Under the pieces are notes generated by a model. The model ran no database searches and was not told where the DNA came from. It was given only the letters and a program-made list of their open reading frames with translations. DNA of 64,000 bases from positions 5,938,501 through 6,002,500 of the forward strand of contig NZ_CP016808.1 in the NCBI RefSeq assembly GCF_002741035.1. The letters run 5' to 3'. The number at the start of each line of letters is the position of its first letter. Positions within the stretch are counted from its first letter, which is position 1. Positions 17,800 through 28,009 of this stretch are shown here, one piece after another. The stretch comes from Paenibacillus sp. BIHB 4019. Its GTDB lineage: Bacteria; Bacillota; Bacilli; Paenibacillales; Paenibacillaceae. The position numbers and the translations under genes were made by a program.

Positions 17800-20172
17800 T
17801 CAGGTTGATTCATGATTCGCTTGCGGTGCAGCCTCTGATTTATTATCCTTGGCAAGAGCCATCAATCGGCGAATCTCCGAAAGCAGCGAATGGTATTCGA
17901 GCTTTTCTTTTTGGATTATATTTTTGGCATAGCTGTTTAATTTCTGCCGTTCTTCCTGTGTAATTGACTTAGCTGTCACAACGACAACCGGAATCTCGTT
18001 CCATTCCCCGTGCTTGCGCAGCTCCGAAATAAATTGAAAACCATCCATTTCCGGCATCATAAGATCTAGCAAAATAAGGGAAGGCATTACGCTTGCCATA
18101 TGCTCTAGTGCGAGCCTCCCATTACGGGCTTGCGCAACGACATATCCTTCTCGCTGTAAAAGCTTGGTCATCAGCTCGCTTGTCGTCGCATCATCCTCAA
18201 TGACGAGAATTTGGTGATCGTCGCTTTGCTTAATATATTTGTCCATCACCCGGATCATCCGTTCCCGTTCAACCGGCTTGGTTAAATACTCGGAAACGCC
18301 CAGCGTGTAGCCCTGCTGTCTGTCGCTGGTCATCGACCAGATAACTACGGGTATATCGGCAAGTTCGGCATCATTTTTAAGAGCATTAAGCACACTCCAG
18401 CCATCCATATTGGGCATAAGAATATCTAAGCAAATAACTTTTGGCCGCAGTTTTTTGGCCAGCCGCAGCCCCTCTGAACCATTATCCGCAAATGCCAGCG
18501 TCCACCCTGTTTTCGCTAGGTAACGCTCCATCAGCTCCCGATTGAACACCTCGTCATCAATTAGCAAAATGCTCGTCTGTCCATGCTCATCCACCGTATG
18601 TACAGGTAGTTCAGCTGTAGGATAAGACAAATGAACGGGGGAATCCTCCATCGTATTCGGCAGCCAGCAAATAAACGTTGTCCCGACGCCAAAGCTGCTT
18701 TCTACCTGAATATCTCCGCCCATAATTTGGCTAAACCGCTGGCTTATAGCTAGCCCGAGCCCTGTGCCGCCATATTTGCGGGTAGTAGAAGCATCGGCTT
18801 GGGTAAAGGGCTGAAACAGCTTTTTCAGTTGATCTGGGGTCATGCCTATTCCCGTATCCTGAACGCTAAAGCTGTAGCCTTCTCGCTGATTGCGCGTTTC
18901 CTTCCGCACCTCAAAGGTAATAAACCCCGAATCCGTAAACTTGTTGGCATTGCTCAGCAAATTAAAGAGAATTTGCCGCAGCTTCGTAATGTCAGCGGTA
19001 ATGTCTCCATTTTCCTCGCAATTCATTTGCAGCTTATTGCCTTTCCCAAGCGCAAGCGGACGTATCGTAGTCAGTACATCCTGCATTAAACTCGGCAGGC
19101 TGCAGGTCTCGGGGTGCAGTTCCATTTTGCCGGCTTCAATTTTAGAAATATCTAAAATATCGTTAATGAGCGCCAGCAGATGGTTGCCAGCCTTGCTGAT
19201 TTTAGAGAGGTCCTCAACGAAAACAGACTCGCCAAGCTCCTCCGCTTCTTCCTGAAGCATCTCGCTGTAGCCGATGATCGCGTTCAGTGGAGTACGAAGC
19301 TCGTGGCTCATATTGGCCAAAAACTGGCTTTTAATCAGGCTCGCTTCAATCGCCTCGTCATGCGCTTTGGCAAGCTGTTCCGTTCGTTCGGCAAGCGCAG
19401 TTTCTGCCTTTACCCGATCGGTAATATCGGTACGAATGGAGATGAACTGATGAGGAATGCCATCCTCACCGAGAAAAGGCACAATCGTCGTATTCATCCA
19501 ATATTCACTGCCGTCCTTAGCGCGGTTTTTGACCTCGCCTTTCCATACATGGCCTTGTTTAATCGTTTCCCACATCACTTTGAAAAAAGCTTTCGGATGA
19601 AAACCCGAATTAATGACCCGATGCGTTTTCCCGATCAATTCTTCGCGTTCATACTTGGAAATGACACAAAACTTCTCATTTACGTAAGTAATAACTCCTT
19701 TATTGTCTGTAATGGCAACAATTGAGGATTCGTCCAAAGCATTTTCAATATCGCGCAAGCTTTCCATGTTTTGCATTAATTTCAGCTCATTGTGTTTGCG
19801 TGTCGTGATATCGCTGCCAATCGCCATATATTTATAAACGATCCCGTCATCATCAGTGAACGGCAGAATCGTCATATTCACCCAATATATGCTGCCATCC
19901 TTGGCCCGATTTTTCACTTCTCCCTTCCACACTTGCCCATCGCTGATCGTCGCCCACAGCTCTTTAAAAAACGCTTGTGAATGAAAGCCGGCATTTAAGA
20001 ACTTATGGCTGGAGCCTATTATTTCATCTCTCGCATATTTTGAAATCTCACAAAAATAATCATTGGCAAAATGGATAATACCTTGTGCATCCGTTATCGA
20101 AACGATCGAGGATTGTTCTAAAGCAGATAAAGCATAGTTTATATCTTTTATGTCTTTGAGTTCTTTTAACAT
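17800..20172 (-). CDS. Hybrid histidine kinase PAS-PAS-HisKA-HATPase-REC-REC
   Basis: 790 aa from ATG 20172, preceded by GGGAGA; a longer frame to 20217 lacks a ribosome site. Two near-duplicate PAS/PAC units (about 10-125 and 135-250; both ALxxSSIVxITD, YWxNxTIxPF) are followed by HisKA with intact [10 protein letters not shown] and an HATPase with GTGLGLAIS. Two receivers follow, with phosphoacceptors in [11 protein letters not shown] and [11 protein letters not shown]. No transmembrane helix is visible, so the input is cytoplasmic. It heads a four-gene cluster with PAS-MCP, CheY-like and HD-GYP genes. The double receiver suggests a relay to the free CheY-like protein and HD-GYP regulator, but no Hpt domain is seen here. 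Confidence 0.93.
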   Translation of the reverse strand: MLKELKDIKDINYALSALEQSSIVSITDAQGIIHFANDYFCEISKYARDEIIGSSHKFLNAGFHSQAFFKELWATISDGQVWKGEVKNRAKDGSIYWVNMTILPFTDDDGIVYKYMAIGSDITTRKHNELKLMQNMESLRDIENALDESSIVAITDNKGVITYVNEKFCVISKYEREELIGKTHRVINSGFHPKAFFKVMWETIKQGHVWKGEVKNRAKDGSEYWMNTTIVPFLGEDGIPHQFISIRTDITDRVKAETALAERTEQLAKAHDEAIEASLIKSQFLANMSHELRTPLNAIIGYSEMLQEEAEELGESVFVEDLSKISKAGNHLLALINDILDISKIEAGKMELHPETCSLPSLMQDVLTTIRPLALGKGNKLQMNCEENGDITADITKLRQILFNLLSNANKFTDSGFITFEVRKETRNQREGYSFSVQDTGIGMTPDQLKKLFQPFTQADASTTRKYGGTGLGLAISQRFSQIMGGDIQVESSFGVGTTFICWLPNTMEDSPVHLSYPTAELPVHTVDEHGQTSILLIDDEVFNRELMERYLAKTGWTLAFADNGSEGLRLAKKLRPKVICLDILMPNMDGWSVLNALKNDAELADIPVVIWSMTSDRQQGYTLGVSEYLTKPVERERMIRVMDKYIKQSDDHQILVIEDDATTSELMTKLLQREGYVVAQARNGRLALEHMASVMPSLILLDLMMPEMDGFQFISELRKHGEWNEIPVVVVTAKSITQEERQKLNSYAKNIIQKEKLEYHSLLSEIRRLMALAKDNKSEAAPQANHEST

Positions 20173-20323
20173 CTGTGTTTCTCCCATCCTACACAAAAAG
20201 GTATTAAGTCTACTCATTACTATACGACAATATTTTGAAACATTTTTGAAAGATGAGAATTGCGCTGCTTTTTTAATAAGAGTGGCCTGATCTATCGAGC
20301 TTTTCCTGTCTCAGTCCATCTGT

Positions 20324-21445
20324 TCACACGCTTCTCCAGCGATCGAACCACAACCGGATGGAGTCGTGCGGCTCCATATCCAGCTCCTGAAGCAGCATTT
20401 TTCGCAATAGCTCATACTGGGCTTCGACCGAACGCCGATCCTCAAGAGAATCATAAATGCGCATCAGCTCAAAATAAAGACTTTCTTCCGTTGGAAGCAC
20501 ACTTTGCATTTCTAAATAATGTTCGGCAGCCGCTGGGAGATTATGGCTTTCAATAAAATAATTCGCAATTTGTTTGGCATGCGACAGCCACTTCATCCGG
20601 AGCCGCTGCTTCTCGGTCTCTGCCCACAAGTAGGCATATTCTGCGAGATAATCGCCTTTATACTGGGCGGATAGCTGCTTATGCTGCTCCAGCGATTCGC
20701 TTGCCAAAGGCGGAGCCGTATCCATTTGCTGCTCCCATTCCTCAACATCAAGCGGGAAGCCGTTCAAATCCAGCCTGTAGCCTTCATCGACGTTTTCAAT
20801 GCGAATGTTCAACTGCTCATCCTGTAGCAATTTGCGAATTTGATAAATCGCCGTATATAATTGCGTAATTCCTTTTTTCCAATCAATATCCGACCATAAT
20901 TGGTCGACCAGCGTCTGTTTGCGGATGGGCTTCCCGCGCAAATGCAGCAGCAAGCTGAATAGTTCCTGAGCCTTTAACGTCTTCCAGCGCAGCGTTGCCG
21001 AGCCGCCCGCCGCCCGCTCAAACTGCAAGGAACGAAAGCATTGTACCCGGACCCAGTCCTGACGGGGCGCAGCGGGCAGCTGACTGCCAGCTCTTTGCAG
21101 CAGCCGTTCGGTTGTTTGGGCTAGTCGCTTCAGCTGAATGGGCTTCAATAAATAATCTATAGCGTTAAGCTCAAATGCCTTAACCGCATATTCTTCATAG
21201 ACGGTTACAAATACAATTTGCGTATGCGGGCGCTGCTGTAAAATTTTCTCCGCCAGCGCGATGCCGCTCATCTCCGGCATTTCAATATCCAGAAATACAG
21301 CATCCGGCGCCAGCTTGCCGATGTCGGCAAGCGCCAGCCTTGGATTGCGATAGGTGCCGATCATTTCAAGCTCTGCAAAGCACGCAAGCTCCTCGGCCAA
21401 ATGACTTAATGCTAGCGGTTCATCATCAACCAGTATAACTTTCAT
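20324..21445 (-). CDS. Response regulator with winged helix and BTAD domain
   Basis: 373 aa. The receiver (1-about 120) has VDDEPLAL, the phosphoacceptor in AVFLDIEMPEMSG, and the lysine in YLLKPIQ. An OmpR-like winged helix (about 140-235; ELFSLLLHLRGKPIRKQTLVDQLW) and a bacterial transcriptional activation domain of TPR-like helices (about 245-370) follow. This architecture is the common partner of 7TMR-DISM kinases in Paenibacillus-type bacteria. Its start overlaps the kinase gene by 20 bp, so the two are one operon and a cognate pair. Confidence 0.92.
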   Translation of the reverse strand: MKVILVDDEPLALSHLAEELACFAELEMIGTYRNPRLALADIGKLAPDAVFLDIEMPEMSGIALAEKILQQRPHTQIVFVTVYEEYAVKAFELNAIDYLLKPIQLKRLAQTTERLLQRAGSQLPAAPRQDWVRVQCFRSLQFERAAGGSATLRWKTLKAQELFSLLLHLRGKPIRKQTLVDQLWSDIDWKKGITQLYTAIYQIRKLLQDEQLNIRIENVDEGYRLDLNGFPLDVEEWEQQMDTAPPLASESLEQHKQLSAQYKGDYLAEYAYLWAETEKQRLRMKWLSHAKQIANYFIESHNLPAAAEHYLEMQSVLPTEESLYFELMRIYDSLEDRRSVEAQYELLRKMLLQELDMEPHDSIRLWFDRWRSV

Positions 21446-24400
21446 GTATACCTACCTTCTCCATCGGCAATCGGATGAGTATTTCCGTGCCTTCGCCCGG
21501 ACGGCTGGAAATCGTTAATCCGTATCCAAATAATTGTTTCATCCTGCGGTCAATATTGGCCAGGCCAATTCCACCAGCTAGCGGTGCTGCTTCCGCATGG
21601 GGCGGCAACTCTGCTGGCATGCCAACCCCATTATCCTTCACCGTAATCAGGATGTCTCCGCCTTCCTGCCAGACACAAATTTCAAGATGCCCGCCATCCG
21701 CTCTGCGCATAATGCCATGCCGAACCGCATTTTCCACCAAAGGCTGAATCGTCAAGGGCGGAATCCAGAAAGACAGCTCTGTCATCACTTGAATATCAAA
21801 CGTCAGCCAATCCTCAAAACGAACCTTCTCAATATGCAGGTATGATTTCACCAGCTTCAGCTCACGCTCAAAAGGCACCAGCGGCTCGGAGCTGTCAAAA
21901 CGAAAGCTTTCCCGCAAATAATGCCCGAATTCCGTCAATAAATCCGTCATTTTCTCCGGCTGTTTTTTACTCAAAGCGGCAATTGAATTTAACGTATTAA
22001 ATAAAAAATGCGGCTTGATTTGCGCCTGTAAAAAGGCCAGCTCCATCTGAATACGCGCGCCGACCGAGAGCTTCAATTGCACCAGCGTCAAAATCCGCAC
22101 TCGAAGCTCTGACCACTCAACAGGCTTCACCAGAAAATCATTCGCTCCCGCTTGGCTCGCCGCTATCGCATGGTCAGAGTAGCCAGCGGACGTCATGAGA
22201 AGAATGGGAAGCTCAAAGCTGGTAAAATGCTCACGGATATTCCGGCATACGTCAAGCCCCGACATATCCTGCAAGATGCGTTCTACAATTACGAGATCCG
22301 TATCCCGCATATGGTGAAGCCGTTTAAGCGCTTCTCTGCCTTTTTTAACAACGGTTACCCGGTATTGATCCATGGCAAGCAGCTTCACCAAAACATTGAT
22401 GTTTAATGAATCGTCGCTTACGATCAGAATTTCAGCTCTTTCTGTTTCCTGGCTTTGATTTAGCTTGCGACTTCTGAATGGCTGATTCACTAGCCCCTGT
22501 GCCTGTGAGGACAGATCCACACTTTTTCCTTGAAATTCAGGAAAGCTGCCAGCGCTGGCTCCTGCCAATATCTCTATAGCAATCGGAAGCGATAGACCGA
22601 TGACAACCTCCTGGGCCAAGCCAGAGGCGACGCTGATTCTCCCTTGATGCAGCTTAACCAGCGCATGGACAAGGAATAATCCCAGATGCTCGTCATAGGG
22701 CAGCGGTCTGCTCGCTTCGTCCTCCAGATGCAGCATTTTCACAAGAGTCGCGGCTGTATCGTCCGTTATGCCCGTTCCCTGCATGATGATTTCAAGTTCC
22801 ATCCGATTGCTAACCAAGCTTGCCTTTGTTGTAATCGTACCTTCAATGGTCAACCTCAAAGCGGACTGTATAAGTCCGGTCAATATTTGCTGCAAACGCT
22901 GCTCATCCGCTACAATTGGCGGCAAGCCCTGTGGAATCGTATTCATTAATGTAATCGAATCGCTAAATACCAAGTAGCGGGTGCGTTCCATGACTTCACC
23001 TACAACAGATGGCAAATGAATCGGACGCACCGTAAGCGCAATGCCTGCTTCAAGCAAACGGGCAAAATCCATCATATCGTCTACCAGCCTTCTCATCGTC
23101 CAGCCAACTGAAGTAATCAGCCGCAAATCATGAATTTGCTCCGCGGACAAGCTCTCATCCGCATGCAGGCGTGCTTCTGCAACGCCAATCATGGCATTTA
23201 AAGGCGTAATCATCTGTTCGGAAATACCCGTCATAAATTCAGACTTAAACCGATTCACCCGATGGAGCTCCAAGGTAAGCGCCTCATTTTTTCGATAAGC
23301 CTGAAAAAACTGGTGCAAAAACAAATACGAAATTGCGATGCTAAACCCGATCATTTGCACAAAATACCATAGGGTTAACTCACCAAAGCCAAACAGCACT
23401 AGCGAATTAAGCAAGGCCTGTGCCGAAAACAGGAGAAACGACCAAAACTCATAGCGATTTTGCTCGTCCCCGCTGCGTAAGTTTCGTAAAACTACGAGAA
23501 GGATATATGTATGTACAATAAAAGATACCATTAGCCACAGAGGCAGCAAGCGAGTGGAAATAGCCGTCGGCATGACGAGTATACAGGCAGCCATTGCGGA
23601 GGAGATGACGAGCAAACCTCTCTTGAACAGGCGGTTGACGTGCTGCTCCTGTCGTACAGCTAAGTACATGAACATGCCTACCAATATGGAGATTGAACAT
23701 AGCCAATATACGGTGACCGTCATCCGGTAAGGCATTTCCGGCCAGATGGCCAGCAGCCACCTCGTCCCTTGAACGGAGTTCAACAGCGCCGTACATAAGA
23801 AAAAGAACGATAAATAGATCCAGCCGCTGCCCCGATCCTGTAGATGCAGCACACCAAAATAAAGGCCAAACACGATAAAAAAAGCAATGGTGCCAAATTC
23901 GAAAGCGGCAAATTGCTGCTGCTCCTGAACGATTAAATCCGGCGGCCCCATCCGTATCGCTTGAATGATACCCCCACTTGTTGCATGATCGAAATTAGCA
24001 ACCTGTACAAAAATGTCGATGCTATCCGTTCTAATTTGCGTATAGGCAATATACGGCTTAATTTTCCCCTTATACCGCTTTAAACCATCATCAAGGGCGC
24101 CGCTCGCTCCAATTTCTTCTCCATCGATCAACAACCGATGCGCGCTGCGGATAAGCGGTACTTGAAAGGCTTGAAGCTCTGGCTGATGCTCGCCAAATTG
24201 TATGCGAAGATGAAAGGTGCCATATCCGAAAGCTTGACTATCGTACATATCCAAGAGCATATTGCTCCAATTTCCAGGAACATGCGCCTGTTCGGATAAT
24301 GGGCCTGTCTTCGCTTCTGCCATGCTCCCCCACAGCTGCTTTGGATAAAAGTCCCACTCCCCCTTCAGCTTAATGACCTTCTGACCGAACCCGTCCCATT

Positions 24401-24527
24401 TACTTAAGTCGAGCACGCCATTTCTAGCTTCCGGCTGATCGTCCCACTTCAATTGCGAGGCTACATTAGCGCCAATAAGCAATAGCAGAATAAATCCTAA
24501 CATGCCAAATAATGCTTTGTTTTTCAT
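21426..24527 (-). CDS. 7TMR-DISM sensor kinase with degenerate HisKA/HATPase and REC plus LytS-type kinase
   Basis: 1033 aa. Signal anchor (5-25), extracellular DISM sensory domain (about 40-190), seven membrane helices (about 205-400), then a HisKA/HATPase-like unit, a receiver and a LytS-type kinase (about 825-1025). The HisKA box reads ISEQMITPLN with E437 where the phospho-histidine should be. Its ATPase has IQSAL for the N-box Asn and QGTGI for the DxGxG Asp. The receiver reads VIVERILQD, E749 replacing the phosphoacceptor Asp. The LytS module is intact: H840 in QIKPHFLFNTLN, N-box QPLVENAVRHG and DNGVGM. So one active kinase probably carries two regulatory pseudo-domains. The partner is the overlapping BTAD regulator. 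Confidence 0.9.
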   Translation of the reverse strand: MKNKALFGMLGFILLLLIGANVASQLKWDDQPEARNGVLDLSKWDGFGQKVIKLKGEWDFYPKQLWGSMAEAKTGPLSEQAHVPGNWSNMLLDMYDSQAFGYGTFHLRIQFGEHQPELQAFQVPLIRSAHRLLIDGEEIGASGALDDGLKRYKGKIKPYIAYTQIRTDSIDIFVQVANFDHATSGGIIQAIRMGPPDLIVQEQQQFAAFEFGTIAFFIVFGLYFGVLHLQDRGSGWIYLSFFFLCTALLNSVQGTRWLLAIWPEMPYRMTVTVYWLCSISILVGMFMYLAVRQEQHVNRLFKRGLLVISSAMAACILVMPTAISTRLLPLWLMVSFIVHTYILLVVLRNLRSGDEQNRYEFWSFLLFSAQALLNSLVLFGFGELTLWYFVQMIGFSIAISYLFLHQFFQAYRKNEALTLELHRVNRFKSEFMTGISEQMITPLNAMIGVAEARLHADESLSAEQIHDLRLITSVGWTMRRLVDDMMDFARLLEAGIALTVRPIHLPSVVGEVMERTRYLVFSDSITLMNTIPQGLPPIVADEQRLQQILTGLIQSALRLTIEGTITTKASLVSNRMELEIIMQGTGITDDTAATLVKMLHLEDEASRPLPYDEHLGLFLVHALVKLHQGRISVASGLAQEVVIGLSLPIAIEILAGASAGSFPEFQGKSVDLSSQAQGLVNQPFRSRKLNQSQETERAEILIVSDDSLNINVLVKLLAMDQYRVTVVKKGREALKRLHHMRDTDLVIVERILQDMSGLDVCRNIREHFTSFELPILLMTSAGYSDHAIAASQAGANDFLVKPVEWSELRVRILTLVQLKLSVGARIQMELAFLQAQIKPHFLFNTLNSIAALSKKQPEKMTDLLTEFGHYLRESFRFDSSEPLVPFERELKLVKSYLHIEKVRFEDWLTFDIQVMTELSFWIPPLTIQPLVENAVRHGIMRRADGGHLEICVWQEGGDILITVKDNGVGMPAELPPHAEAAPLAGGIGLANIDRRMKQLFGYGLTISSRPGEGTEILIRLPMEKVGIHESYTG

Positions 24528-24614
24528 ATTTCCAATTCCCCAGTTAAAAAGTTCCTTGTTTATGTTTCATCATAACATGATTAATGTGATAACACACCGC
24601 AATACTAAAGTAAT

Positions 24615-24646
24615 AAAAAAGCATCTGATCCGCAGATCAAATGCTT
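24615..24646 (-). terminator. Terminator of the phytochrome operon
   Basis: 24619-24630 (AAGCATCTGATC) pairs with 24635-24646 with one mismatch. On the minus strand it is followed by TTTTTT. It lies 45 bp past the phytochrome stop. Confidence 0.8.
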
Positions 24647-24690
24647 GGATTCAACCATCGTTAAGGAAAGATTCCATGCTTCATTGCAGC

Positions 24691-27240
24691 TTAAAAGCAC
24701 TCCTCCAGCACAGCCCGATTTTTCCCGGCTTGCTTCGCTTTGTACAGTGCCGTTTCAGCTTGGGCAATTAGTTTCAAATCGTCATTCACCGTCTTTGGCG
24801 CGATGATGCTGGCACCAATGCTGACCGTCACAAAACCATCGGTTTCACTAGTGGAAATGGGAAGCTGCATCGCACGCACACCCGCAAGGATCTCTTCCGA
24901 TATCGCTACAACCCGCTCAGCCACCGTATTGCCTATCTTGAGTACAAACGTACCGCCTTCCAGCCTTCCCGCAACGACTTCTCCCTGCCTGCCCATAACC
25001 GAAAGCAAATCGGCGATATACTGAAGACAGGAGTCACCAACGTTAAAGCCCTGCAGGGCATTATAAATACGCAGATCATCCATGTCAACCATTAAAAGCG
25101 CAACTGAATAGCCGCGCTCTGCCCCTTCTCTCACATCGTCAGCCAGCTCCTTATAGAAGGCTTGGCGATTAGGCAGCTCGGTTAAAGGATCCGTTGTCGT
25201 GAGCGATTGCAGCTGCGTTAACATGTCGGAATACACATTTTCCATATTGGCATCCGTTTGATATTCCCGGGCAATGGCCATGATGGAGTTCTCGCCTCCA
25301 TAAACGACTGATACGAGCATGAACTCAAGAACGATCATTTGACCATCCGGCTTGTTTATCCGGCCGATAACCGTTGTGATGTTTAAAGGGTCCTGTTCCA
25401 AATTTTGAAACTGCGCCTCAAACTCAGCTTGGGAGCTGCCATGCACGAAGGACATAAACGGGCGTCCCATAAGCGTTTTCGCAGCGACTTCTCCGAGCAG
25501 TCTCGCCGCTTGGCCGTTGGCGTAAACAAATGCACGATTGGTTAAGGTGAAAAAAGGGACCGACGATGCTTCCATGAGCTGAATATAACGCTGCTCGTTT
25601 TTGCGGACAATGGCGGAATTGTGCATAGCTAAATATTGGGCTTGACGAAGCTGCTCCTCCGTATGCCTCATGACGATGCTCTTAAGCTCAGGCAGCATTC
25701 GCAGCTCTTGATCCGACCAGGATAACGCTGTTGATTCTACGACCTGTCTCCATTTCTCGAAAGATTTACGCGGTGACAAGCGAATGCCGTCATCGCCTTG
25801 AATAACTGCTTTTGCCGGATCGCCAGCCCAGTGTACCACTTGCACTTGCTCGGGCCGGAACCACATAATGAAGTTTTCATGTCCTGGAGACAACGCCAAA
25901 TAAAGCACACCCGAAGCAATATGTTTGTAGCTTATCGCATAATCAAGCTCCAGACTTAAACTTGAAGTCTGGTACACATGATCTATCGACCGCTCGGCCA
26001 GCCATTGTGCCAGTTTCTCCACCTGCGCTTCCGCCGGCGTGTCCCCAAGCAGCAGCAGCTTTTCCTGATAACAGACTGCCGCTCCGGTTGCGCTCATCAA
26101 ATTCAGCAGGTTCGATTCCTCCTGCTTCAACTGGTCCATAATGCGAATGGGATTATTATCCCCCACAAAAATATTGGCAAGATGGGAAGCCCATTTCCGC
26201 AGTCTCGCTTCACGCTCATATTCGTCAAGCTGCTGCCGCTGAAACAATTCACTGGAGAAAAAAGAACCGAGAAAATTACACAAATTGCGGACCCGATGAG
26301 AAATATATTTGCGCGAATAATGATGGCAAGTAATTAATCCCCACAGCTGATTATTATGAATCAACGATATGGTCATCGTTGCTCCCACGCCCATGTTTTG
26401 CAAATATTCAATATGCATGGGCGATACGCTGCGAAGCACCGACAGGCTAAGGTTAAGCGATTTGCCCGTGAGCGGTTGAACGGCAGGCACAATTTCTACC
26501 GGATCATAAGCTGCATCTACGATGACGCGAAGCCAGTTGCGCAAATACAGCTCCCTCGCCTGCTTGGGAATATCCGATGCGGGATAATGGTGGCCGAAAA
26601 AAGATTCAAGTCCCTCATCCTTGGACTCGGCGATCACCTTGCCGTTCCATTCCTTATCGAACTCATAGACCATGACCCGATTATAATCCAATATTTTGCG
26701 AATTTCCTCAGCAGCTACCTGGCTCGCTTCCGCCCGGTTTTCTGCATGCTTTAGCTTTCCGAAAAAATGGCGGATCCAGCCAAAATCATCATGATCCGGC
26801 CCCTGATCTTCCGATACCGGCTCAAGTTCCACGATAATGAGCCCTTCGCTTTCGTGGACAACACAGAAAAAGTCGGACGGTTTCCCGCCGACTTCAATTG
26901 TAACATTTAAATAATTTAAGTCAGATGTGTTGGATGCTTCCAGTTCACGTTCCAAAATCTCCTTAACCGACTGCTCTCCAATCAGCTCTGCCAAGGAGCG
27001 TCCCAACAACCCCTCCGAACATATGCCCAGTAATTCGCTTGTATTGCGGCTGCATTGCACAATCTCGTTCGGAGCATCCATTCTAGCTGCCAGCAGCACG
27101 CCATGCGGTTGAATATAGCCTGGAATATGTATCGGTTCCTTATCGCAATTCGTCAGGTCAATGGTGTCTTGGGTGACAAAATCTTCTCCTGTCAATAACG
27201 TGCGGTTCAAGGCAGGATTGTCTAGCTTTCGGTTATACAT
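24691..27240 (-). CDS. bphP: Bacteriophytochrome with C-terminal PAS and degenerate GGDEF domain
   Basis: 849 aa. The PAS domain begins around the biliverdin-attaching Cys, C32 in NCDKEPIHIPGYIQPHG. The GAF domain has PASDIPKQAR and both bilin-contact His regions (SVSPMHIEYLQNMGVG, ITCHHYS). A PHY domain follows, then a PAS domain (about 545-660) and a GGDEF fold (about 680-849). The diguanylate cyclase signature reads EGGTF at 761-765 instead of GGDEF, so cyclase activity is probably lost. The start overlaps the heme oxygenase gene by 8 bp and lies behind GGAGGTTT. Red/far-red sensing with a non-enzymatic GGDEF output is the likely role. Confidence 0.93.
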   Translation of the reverse strand: MYNRKLDNPALNRTLLTGEDFVTQDTIDLTNCDKEPIHIPGYIQPHGVLLAARMDAPNEIVQCSRNTSELLGICSEGLLGRSLAELIGEQSVKEILERELEASNTSDLNYLNVTIEVGGKPSDFFCVVHESEGLIIVELEPVSEDQGPDHDDFGWIRHFFGKLKHAENRAEASQVAAEEIRKILDYNRVMVYEFDKEWNGKVIAESKDEGLESFFGHHYPASDIPKQARELYLRNWLRVIVDAAYDPVEIVPAVQPLTGKSLNLSLSVLRSVSPMHIEYLQNMGVGATMTISLIHNNQLWGLITCHHYSRKYISHRVRNLCNFLGSFFSSELFQRQQLDEYEREARLRKWASHLANIFVGDNNPIRIMDQLKQEESNLLNLMSATGAAVCYQEKLLLLGDTPAEAQVEKLAQWLAERSIDHVYQTSSLSLELDYAISYKHIASGVLYLALSPGHENFIMWFRPEQVQVVHWAGDPAKAVIQGDDGIRLSPRKSFEKWRQVVESTALSWSDQELRMLPELKSIVMRHTEEQLRQAQYLAMHNSAIVRKNEQRYIQLMEASSVPFFTLTNRAFVYANGQAARLLGEVAAKTLMGRPFMSFVHGSSQAEFEAQFQNLEQDPLNITTVIGRINKPDGQMIVLEFMLVSVVYGGENSIMAIAREYQTDANMENVYSDMLTQLQSLTTTDPLTELPNRQAFYKELADDVREGAERGYSVALLMVDMDDLRIYNALQGFNVGDSCLQYIADLLSVMGRQGEVVAGRLEGGTFVLKIGNTVAERVVAISEEILAGVRAMQLPISTSETDGFVTVSIGASIIAPKTVNDDLKLIAQAETALYKAKQAGKNRAVLEECF

Positions 27241-27829
27241 TAAACCAAACCTCCAGAGTCAGAAACGTTTGCTTCGCCGTCTCAACGACCTGAGTAGCCT
27301 CTTCTTCCGTTAATACGGATTCGCTTACAAATTGGCTGAATTCCGCCCATTTCGCTCTCGTTTCGGTACCATAAGCATTAAAATACGCCGTGCCTTCGCT
27401 TGCGTTCTCCGTAAGCGGCAGAAATTTGCGAACCTGCTTCGTAATAATTTGCCCACCCATTGTGGAGCCTTCAATGACATACATATAACCAAGCATCTGG
27501 GCCACTGTAGCTAGTTCAGGAAGCTGCTGGCATTCCGGAAGCTGCTGCAGCTGCTCTTCGCTTAAACCAAGTGCCAGCAAATCGCGTTCCAAAAGCGGGG
27601 ATTTGGCCCGGTTTTGAATAAACTCGCCAAGCTCGTGCACGTTTTGCGCTTCTGATAGCGCGGCCATATGGCGTTCTACCGGCTTAATAAAACCGTAAAA
27701 CTTCTGTAAGTAAAGGGAATAGTCCGTTACGTTTAAAGTTTGATTCATAATGGCTTTGGCAAAGCGGTTGTCCTCGATCTGCTTGTGATTCACAGCAGTC
27801 TCTTCCTTCAATCGAGCCATGACGTTCAT
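27233..27829 (-). CDS. Heme oxygenase, biliverdin-producing
   Basis: 198 aa from ATG 27829, nine bases after GGAGTG; a longer frame to 27898 has no ribosome site. Opens haem to biliverdin, CO and iron. The proximal haem ligand is H15 in ETAVNHKQIE, and the distal helix glycines appear as YVIEGSTMGGQII. It is translationally coupled (8-bp overlap) to the bacteriophytochrome gene, the classic bphO-bphP pair, so it supplies the chromophore rather than mainly acquiring iron. A good sigma-A promoter lies at 27950-27978. Confidence 0.93.
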   Translation of the reverse strand: MNVMARLKEETAVNHKQIEDNRFAKAIMNQTLNVTDYSLYLQKFYGFIKPVERHMAALSEAQNVHELGEFIQNRAKSPLLERDLLALGLSEEQLQQLPECQQLPELATVAQMLGYMYVIEGSTMGGQIITKQVRKFLPLTENASEGTAYFNAYGTETRAKWAEFSQFVSESVLTEEEATQVVETAKQTFLTLEVWFNV

Positions 27830-27949
27830 ATGGGCGTTCACTCCTATCCATTTATAGGCTTTTCGCCTTAAAGAAGAAACACTTGTCTGCATAAACACCG
27901 CTGTGCTTCACGCTGAAAATATGATTTTTCACCTTATAATCAATACATA

Positions 27950-27978
27950 ATTATAACTGAGAAAATCAATATAATCAA
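27950..27978 (-). promoter_or_regulatory. Sigma-A promoter of heme oxygenase-phytochrome operon
   Basis: On the minus strand TTGATT (27978-27973), a 17-bp spacer and TATAAT (27955-27950). It lies about 120 bp upstream of the heme oxygenase start. Confidence 0.65.
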
Positions 27979-28009
27979 AGTGTTTCTCCATGGATTTTTG
28001 TAACAAGCC

